A stretch of DNA of 39,049 bases from Xanthobacteraceae bacterium (lineage in GTDB: Bacteria; Pseudomonadota; Alphaproteobacteria; Rhizobiales; Xanthobacteraceae). The number at the start of each line of letters is the position of its first letter. Position 1 is the stretch's first letter. The DNA lies in NCBI GenBank assembly GCA_019241285.1, contig JAFAXD010000644.1:1-39049 (forward strand). The letters are read 5' to 3'. This document shows positions 34,084-39,049 of this stretch, in pieces. The notes under the pieces were generated by a model that was not told the DNA's origin, made no database searches, and worked only from the letters and a program-made list of their open reading frames with translations. The translations under genes were made by a program, and so were the position numbers.

Positions 34084-35456
34084 GCGCTCCTCTTGAGCTT
34101 TGCTGTTGCGCGACGCGATCGCCAGGCACCGGACGCCGGACGTTCGAGGCCGAGATTGTCGCGTAGCGTCGTGCCGGTGTAGCCCGTCCGGTAAATGCCG
34201 CGCTGCTGCAGTTCGGGCACCACCAGACGGACGAAATCCTCAAAGCCCCCGGGCTGATACGGCGCGGCAACCGTAAAGCCGTCGGCCGCGCCGTTGCGAA
34301 ACCAGTGCTCCATGCCGTCCGCAACATGCTGCGCGGTTCCGACAAAATCGCCCTCGTAGCGGCTGCCATAGCGCTTGCCGAGATCTCGCAACGTCAAGCC
34401 CTCGCGCGCTGTGGCCTCGCGCACTTCCTGATAGTGGCCTTGGACGCCCGGCACATCCACGTCCGGCAGCGGAGCGTCGAGCGAAAAGGCACCGAGGTCC
34501 ACATCAAGATGATAGGACAACGTCGAGAGCCCGGCGTGGGGATCGACGAGGTCGCGCAGAAGCTTGCTTTTGTGCTCGGCGATGGCCGGGGTCTCGCCCA
34601 CAAGCGGCGTTGCGGCGGGCAGAATCTTCAACGAGTCGGGGTGGCGACCGTAAGCTTTCGTTCTCGCTTTCATCTCCGCGTAGAAGGCTTTGGCGCTGTC
34701 GAACGAATCGTGACTGACGAAAATCACGTCGGCCCATTGCGCGGCGAAATCTCGCCCCCGATCGGACGGCCCGGCCTGGATGATGACCGGATATCCCTGC
34801 GGCGGGCGGGCGACGTTGAGCGGCCCTTTGACCTTGAACCACTCCCCCTCGTGATCGATGTAGTGGACCTTTGCGGGGTCAGCGAACAGCGGCGTGCGGC
34901 GATCCAACACCAACGCATCGTCATCCCAGCTGTCCCAGAGCTGGAACACGACCTCGAGAAATTCGTCGGCGCGATCGTAACGTCGATGGCGCGGGATCTG
35001 CTCCCGCTTGGAGAAGTTCCTGGCTTCGGCATCCTGAAAGGATGTAACCACGTTCCAGGCGGCCCGGCCCGCGCTCAGATGATCGAGAGTGGCGAAGGAA
35101 CGAGCCACCTCGAAGGGTTCGTAATGACTGGTGGAACGCGTTGAAGCGAGCCCGAGATTCCGGGTGACGCCCGCCATGACGGTGAGCACGACCACAGGGT
35201 CGAGGCGCAGCGACCCGAGCGCGCCGTAGCGCAACTGCGTGTCATTGGTCCCCTGATAGCGGTCCGGCACCGCGAGGATATCGGCGAAGAACGCCAAGTC
35301 GAACAGCCCACGCTCGAGCACCCGGGCAATGTGTTGATAATAGGCTGCATCGAGCCAGCCGGATTCGGACGCCGGATAACGCCAGCCGCCGGGGCGACCC
35401 GGGCCGGCCGTCACGAAAGCGGCAAGGTGAAGTTGGCGGTCCGTGGTGTTCGGCAT
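34080..35456 (-). CDS. NtaA/SnaA/DszA-family FMN-dependent monooxygenase
   Basis: LLM-class monooxygenase of 458 residues in the NtaA/SnaA/DszA branch, whose members use FMNH2 to cleave nitrilotriacetate, pristinamycin precursors or dibenzothiophene sulfone. Branch marks are GPGRPGGWRYP, FFADILAVPDRYQG, STSHYEPFEVARSFATLD, GRAAWNVVTSFQDAEARNF, YDRADEFLEVVFQLWDSW, VIIQAGPSDRGRDFAAQWAD and the late VVPELQQRGIYRTGYTGTTL. The ATG at 35456 lies five bases after the binding-protein stop; a TTG three codons earlier is the alternative. It sits in the operon after importer C and before OsmC. A sulfone, sulfonate or similar substrate is inferred from the operon. Confidence 0.94.
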   Translation of the reverse strand: MPNTTDRQLHLAAFVTAGPGRPGGWRYPASESGWLDAAYYQHIARVLERGLFDLAFFADILAVPDRYQGTNDTQLRYGALGSLRLDPVVVLTVMAGVTRNLGLASTRSTSHYEPFEVARSFATLDHLSAGRAAWNVVTSFQDAEARNFSKREQIPRHRRYDRADEFLEVVFQLWDSWDDDALVLDRRTPLFADPAKVHYIDHEGEWFKVKGPLNVARPPQGYPVIIQAGPSDRGRDFAAQWADVIFVSHDSFDSAKAFYAEMKARTKAYGRHPDSLKILPAATPLVGETPAIAEHKSKLLRDLVDPHAGLSTLSYHLDVDLGAFSLDAPLPDVDVPGVQGHYQEVREATAREGLTLRDLGKRYGSRYEGDFVGTAQHVADGMEHWFRNGAADGFTVAAPYQPGGFEDFVRLVVPELQQRGIYRTGYTGTTLRDNLGLERPASGAWRSRRATAKLKRSA

Positions 35457-35461
35457 GGTGA

Positions 35462-36541
35462 TCAAGCTCCCAGCTCGGCGGCAACGATGCTCTTGATCTG
35501 GTCGAACCTCGGAGACAGCAGAAAGGCGCGGACATCAACTTTGTTTGGTAGAACGCCGAGTGCCTGGAAGTTGTCCGCGAGGTCCTGGGTGGACGCGGCA
35601 GCGGCCGCATCGACGGGACCGAGACCGGCGGCCGGCGATTCAGACAGGCGCTTGTCGATTATCAATTGCCGGTAGACGCTCTGTTCGGGGCTGTTGGGGG
35701 CGAAGCCGCCCTTGGACGCCCAAAGCGCGACCGTCTCATCCGGATGCGCGTTGATGTAAGCCTGCGTATCGCGGATGCTGCGCACGAGCTTGGCCGCAGC
35801 GACAGTATGTTTCTCGGCGAGCTTGGGATGCGCGACGTAGAAGGCGTAATCATAGGTCTTCACGCCCGGCAACACGCGCGCCTTCTCGCCGAGCTTGGCA
35901 AGAGCGAGGGCGGTGGCTGGCTGCCAATGAATCCAGGCGTCAACGCTGCCCTGGGCGAATGCCGTGAAGGCGTCAGCCCCGCTGAGGCTGACGGCCTGCA
36001 CATCGGGCAATCGAAGGCCGCCGCTCTCCAGGAACTTGATCAGGCTGTAAGTCCCGGTGGTGCCGTTCTGGTGGGCCACCTTTTTGCCTTTGAGATCGGC
36101 GGCGGATTTGATCGGCGAGTTGGCCGCAACGATCAGATCCACTTCGTCGACCGGTAGAGGAAAGGCCGCGAGCGGAACGATCGGCACACCTGCACCTACG
36201 GCGTTGACGATGGCAGTCGCTGTGGCGAAGGTGAAATCGACTCCGCCGGCTCTTACCGCTTCCATGACGGGCAATGAGGCCGTGAATCCGGGCTGCCAGA
36301 TCACTTTGGTCCCAAGCTCCGCATCGAGCGGGCGTCCGGTCACGGACGCGCGCAACGATGCCCAGGTGCCGGTATTGGCGTCACCAATGATCGCGATCGT
36401 GATTTGCGGGGGAGCTGCTTCCTCGGCGAAGGCGCGGCCAATTTTGAGACCGCCGGCGGCCGTCAGGATGGCGAGCCCCGAGACACGCAAAACATCTCGC
36501 CGCGAGCGCGCATTTGAACCCTTGGTATCAGCCGGCAACAT
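35462..36541 (-). CDS. Tat-exported ABC substrate-binding protein of system C
   Basis: Binding protein of 359 residues with a twin-arginine signal (SRRDVLRV, Arg 14 and 15), a hydrophobic stretch (SGLAILTAAGGLKIG) and a likely cut after AFA near 39. The mature part follows the SsuA pattern: GTWASLRASVTGRPLDAEL, PVMEAVRAGGVDFTFATATAIV, AADLKGKKVAHQNGTTGTYSLI, AFAQGSVDAWIHWQPATA and a final LGVLPNKVDVRAFL. Tat export implies folding before secretion, unlike the Sec-type binding proteins of systems A and B. Its start overlaps the ATPase gene by 14 bases. Confidence 0.93.
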   Translation of the reverse strand: MLPADTKGSNARSRRDVLRVSGLAILTAAGGLKIGRAFAEEAAPPQITIAIIGDANTGTWASLRASVTGRPLDAELGTKVIWQPGFTASLPVMEAVRAGGVDFTFATATAIVNAVGAGVPIVPLAAFPLPVDEVDLIVAANSPIKSAADLKGKKVAHQNGTTGTYSLIKFLESGGLRLPDVQAVSLSGADAFTAFAQGSVDAWIHWQPATALALAKLGEKARVLPGVKTYDYAFYVAHPKLAEKHTVAAAKLVRSIRDTQAYINAHPDETVALWASKGGFAPNSPEQSVYRQLIIDKRLSESPAAGLGPVDAAAAASTQDLADNFQALGVLPNKVDVRAFLLSPRFDQIKSIVAAELGA

Positions 36542-37298
36542 TGGTTACTTCCTTGAGTGGGAGACTACGAACAGGAGGAAGGCGCCCGGATCCGCCCAGC
36601 AGCAGTCCGTCGAGCAGCTCTTCCTTGAGAGTGGCAAGCTTGGGGTCACCGCGATGGCGCGGACGCGGTTGCTCGATCGGCAGATCGCGCGCGATACCGC
36701 TCCCGCTCATGAGCAGGACGCGATCCGACAGCAGAAGCGCCTCCTCAACGTCGTGAGTGACGAGCACGACCGTACGGGGGCGGCGCGACAGCAACTCCTC
36801 GAGCAGCAACTGCATCGTGGCCCGCGTGATCGCGTCCAGTGCGCCGAAGGGCTCGTCGAGCAACAGCAGATCGGGCTCGTGGATGAGCGCGCGAGCAAGG
36901 GCGACGCGCTGACGTTGGCCACCCGAGAGCACCAGTGGAAAGTCGTCCTCGCGGCCGGCAAGGCCGACAGCTGACAGCATCCGGCGTGCATCATTCTCGC
37001 GGCGCTTCAGGCCGAGGGTGACGTTTCGCAGCACGGTGCGCCACGGCATCAGCCGATCTTCCTGAAACATCATCCTGACGTCAGGACGACCGTCGCGCGA
37101 TTGCAGCTCGATGCGGCCCATGGTCGGTGGTTCGAGCCCGGCAATGATCCGCAACAGAGTCGATTTGCCGACACCGCTCGGGCCGATGAGCGACACGAAT
37201 TTGCCGGCTGGAATTTCAAGATCGATCTCGCGCAATATCTCGCGATCCCCGAACGATTTTCCGACGGATTGGAGCAGCAGCCCGGCACCCGCGGTCAT
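36528..37298 (-). CDS. ABC importer ATPase of system C (SsuB family)
   Basis: ATPase of 256 residues. Walker A is GPSGVGKST (39-47), the Q-loop MFQEDRLMPW, the signature LSGGQRQRVALARAL (124 on), Walker B DLLLLDEPFGALD (143 on), and the switch His lies in VTHDVEEALLL (H182). The DRLMPW segment is typical of SsuB. Its ATG overlaps the permease stop as ATGA, and its own end overlaps the binding-protein start by 14 bases. The canonical SGGQRQR distinguishes it from the ATPases of systems A and B. Confidence 0.95.
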   Translation of the reverse strand: MTAGAGLLLQSVGKSFGDREILREIDLEIPAGKFVSLIGPSGVGKSTLLRIIAGLEPPTMGRIELQSRDGRPDVRMMFQEDRLMPWRTVLRNVTLGLKRRENDARRMLSAVGLAGREDDFPLVLSGGQRQRVALARALIHEPDLLLLDEPFGALDAITRATMQLLLEELLSRRPRTVVLVTHDVEEALLLSDRVLLMSGSGIARDLPIEQPRPRHRGDPKLATLKEELLDGLLLGGSGRLPPVRSLPLKEVTNVAG

Positions 37299-38203
37299 GG
37301 CTGCGTCTTTCCGGCATAATTCGGATGCCAGCGCAGCACGCGGCGTTCGATCAGTCGGGCAAGCAGATCGGCAAGCCAGCCGGCGATGGCATACAGAACG
37401 ATAGCCAGCAGGATGACGTCGGTGCGCAGAAGCTCCCTCGCGTTTTGCACGAGGTACCCAATCCCGTCGCGTGAGGCGATGGTCTCGCCAACAACAAGAG
37501 TGAGCCAGGCGACGCCGAGAGCGTAGCGTAATCCGACGAGAATTGGCTGCAGTGCGCCGGGAAACACGACGTCACGCACGAGTTGCAGCGGACCAAGGCC
37601 ATAGGATCGGCCGAGTTCGACCAACTTGGGATCGACGTTGCGCACCCCGCTCATTGTGTTGAGGTAGACCGGAAACAGCGATCCCAGCGCGACCAGAATG
37701 ATCCTCGGCTCCTCGCCAATGCCAAACCACAGGATCATCAGCGGAACGAGGGCGAGATGCGGAATGGTCCGTACCATCTGCAGGGAGCGATCGATCAGCC
37801 CGCGCGCGAACGCCGAAAGACCGACCAGAAAACCGAGCACGAGTCCTGTCCCGGCTCCAACCGAAAAGCCGATTGCGACGCGACGTAGGCTCACCAGAAC
37901 GTCGTTGACCAGTGATCCTTGCGCAGCGAGTTGCCACGCCGTCCGGAACACGTCGGATGGGCTCGGCAACACACCGGCAGGGATGCGCCCCGTTGCTCCC
38001 AGTGCTTGCCAAACCGCGATCAAGCCTGCTGGCACCAGCCACGGCAGAGCGAGTAACCATCCCGCCCCGCCCGTGCGTTCGCGCGCCGCTAATTCTGTAC
38101 GTAGTACCGTCGCGTCCGCCACGCCAATGCGATGGACCGGGGCATCCACCGTCGCTGCCACGGCGGATCGGCGAGCACCAAGATCCACGAATGTCGCGGT
38201 CAT
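37295..38203 (-). CDS. ABC importer permease of system C (SsuC family)
   Basis: Permease of 302 residues from the ATG at 38203 (MTATFVDLGARRS), with AGGA close upstream. The N-terminal 45 residues are hydrophilic and longer than usual. Helices then begin at WLLALPWLVPAGLIAVWQAL, followed by GVLPSPSDVFRTAW, LALVPLMILWFGIGEEPRI and LFPVYLNTMSGVRNVDPK. The coupling loop is LVELGRSYGLGPLQLVRDV, then GALQPILVGLRYALGVAW. It is the first gene of the six-gene minus operon of system C. A longer open frame upstream of 38203 is unlike any permease and was not used. Confidence 0.94.
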   Translation of the reverse strand: MTATFVDLGARRSAVAATVDAPVHRIGVADATVLRTELAARERTGGAGWLLALPWLVPAGLIAVWQALGATGRIPAGVLPSPSDVFRTAWQLAAQGSLVNDVLVSLRRVAIGFSVGAGTGLVLGFLVGLSAFARGLIDRSLQMVRTIPHLALVPLMILWFGIGEEPRIILVALGSLFPVYLNTMSGVRNVDPKLVELGRSYGLGPLQLVRDVVFPGALQPILVGLRYALGVAWLTLVVGETIASRDGIGYLVQNARELLRTDVILLAIVLYAIAGWLADLLARLIERRVLRWHPNYAGKTQP

Positions 38204-38861
38204 CGTCCTGGTGCCGACGAGAATTGACGTCCGACTTGCCCGCCATTGAGCGAGGCCAACACGCCAGAATGATCGCTCTGCGCGAGCGTCGAACCGCCAG
38301 CTGGGCCAGCGTGGCACTGCGCACGACGCCTCAGATCCGCGACCGGGATGCCCATTCCGGAACTGGCAATGACCAGTGCCGCGTCTGCGGGCCCAAGGCG
38401 TGACGTTGAAACTGAAATCATTATGAATGCCGTGAGGCCGGCAGCGCCGATGATGAACCAAACAATCGGCGGACCGATGTTCCGCCGCGAGAAGCGCACC
38501 TCAGCTCGCGCTTTATGCTGATATCGGGCAGCCCAGATAAGCGTGTGGTTCACACAAACATCCATCGCTAGCGTATTATTCGACCGCACAGACTTTAGCC
38601 TGACCCTTGTGAAATTCGGTTTCGATCTTCCGCCCACCAGGAGGATTCTAGTTCACTTATATTTTATCTATAGAAATACTATTCTTTTTTCGCAGCTCTG
38701 CATTGTTTTCATGCGGCACGTCTGTCACGCTCGACGAGCGCTCAATCCTCCGCTCGGGACATCACGCCGGCGGGCAGCCGCTGTTGCCTAGTCGTCACAG
38801 GTGATCACGGAGTGATGTTCGTTTGAGCTCTGTCCAGGTATTTCGAAGATACGCTGCTCCG
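38204..38861. promoter_or_regulatory. divergent intergenic region at the right end
   Basis: About 660 bases between the system C operon (minus) and the last gene (plus). The central part, roughly 38640-38700, is strongly AT-rich and contains the palindrome TCTATAGA at 38666-38673. This is a likely promoter zone, though I cannot assign clear -35 and -10 boxes. The part nearest the permease is open on the minus strand and encodes a hydrophobic stretch (IVWFIIGAAGLTAFIMISVS, near 38410-38470) followed by sequence unlike any family I know. It has no usable start, so I treat it as non-coding or a remnant. Confidence 0.45.
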
Positions 38862-39049
38862 ATGAGTGATCTGGCTTCTGACGGTATCGCAACATTTTCC
38901 CCAGGCGCCGTTGCCGAGGAAGCTCGATTGAATCGGGCCCTCAGCCCGCCCGCACGGCGGCAACTTCAGCTAGGCGGGCCTGCGCGCCGGATGCTGCTGG
39001 TCGTGCTGCTGATGATGTTGTGGCAGTGCGCGTCCTGGCTGGGCTGGGT
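38862..39049 (+). CDS. N-terminal part of a membrane protein, probably another SsuC-type permease (runs off window)
   Basis: From the ATG at 38862 the frame stays open to the last base, giving 62 residues with no stop. A hydrophilic start (MSDLASDGIATFSPGAVAEE), then a basic PPARRQLQLGGPARR, precedes one membrane helix, MLLVVLLMMLWQCASWLGW. A first helix ending WQ-x-ASWLGW is what SsuC-type permeases show at this point. Its setting, divergent from system C, fits a fourth importer. With only one helix visible this is a guess at family level. Confidence 0.5.
   Translation, partial: MSDLASDGIATFSPGAVAEEARLNRALSPPARRQLQLGGPARRMLLVVLLMMLWQCASWLGW

Noticed and set aside
38200-38637. Minus-strand open frame upstream of the system C permease with one hydrophobic segment
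   Set aside because: The only upstream start is a GTG without a ribosome site, the sequence matches no family I know, and it overlaps the permease start. It is probably non-coding promoter-side DNA or a remnant.
38543-38791. Plus-strand frame of 82 codons in the right-hand intergenic region
   Set aside because: It covers the AT-rich promoter zone, has no ribosome site, and its translation is a random-looking mix with no domain.
1-39049. tRNA, rRNA, riboswitch or CRISPR elements
   Set aside because: No cloverleaf-like, ribosomal or repeat-spacer pattern was found on reading either strand; a covariance-model search was not possible here.

Overview
The window is GC-rich, densely packed DNA from an alphaproteobacterium, most likely of the order Hyphomicrobiales (Bradyrhizobium/Rhodopseudomonas-like). 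The basis is the glgB-glgX-treZ-treY order, the very short or overlapping gene junctions, the multiplied Ssu/Tau-type ABC importers and the style of the protein sequences; the genus is an inference. I saw no rRNA, tRNA, CRISPR array or intact insertion sequence.

Region 1 (1-10.2 kb) handles alpha-glucan and trehalose. The end of glgB (branching enzyme) is followed on the same strand by glgX (debranching), treZ and treY. The last three are coupled by overlapping stop and start codons. TreY turns the reducing end of a maltooligosaccharide into a trehalosyl unit and TreZ releases trehalose. A second, clearly different glgX lies convergently on the other strand (8049-10232).

Region 2 (10.3-13.5 kb) is a patchwork: a ketopantoate reductase-like gene, a small membrane protein, a DUF1428 protein, a Cys/His-containing conserved hypothetical, a shortened DUF1330-like remnant, and a non-coding stretch with a 22-base-periodic CAGGGAA repeat.

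Region 3 (13.5 kb to the end) is a roughly 25-kb organosulfur acquisition island. It holds three ABC importers of the aliphatic sulfonate/taurine type. System A (minus, 13.5-18.1 kb) has an SsuD-like monooxygenase, a substrate-binding protein broken by a one-base frameshift, two permeases and an ATPase. System B (plus, 27.1-32.2 kb) has an SfnB/DszC-like oxidoreductase, binding protein, permease, ATPase and a secreted beta-propeller. System C (minus, 38.2-32.3 kb) has permease, ATPase, Tat-exported binding protein, DszA/NtaA-like monooxygenase, OsmC peroxidase and a second DszC-like protein. A further permease-like gene begins at 38862 and runs off the window.

Between systems A and B are a fatty-acid desaturase with a signal-less PhnD-like protein, an enamidase-like amidohydrolase with a small coupled protein, a second LLM monooxygenase with two binding-protein-fold proteins (one without a signal peptide), and an RBBP9-type hydrolase with an ACMSD-like amidohydrolase. 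Together the genes suggest import of sulfonates or related organosulfur compounds, flavin-dependent C-S cleavage in the cytoplasm, and hydrolytic processing of nitrogen-containing or acyl carbon skeletons. No transcription regulator and no flavin reductase is visible anywhere in the window, so both must be supplied from elsewhere.

The most interesting points are: DszA-like and DszC-like proteins plus a cytoplasmic binding-protein-fold protein in one island; a beta-propeller coupled to an Ssu ATPase; the two signal-less binding-protein-fold genes; the frameshifted binding protein of system A; and a short cysteine-containing ORF upstream of one of the signal-less proteins.
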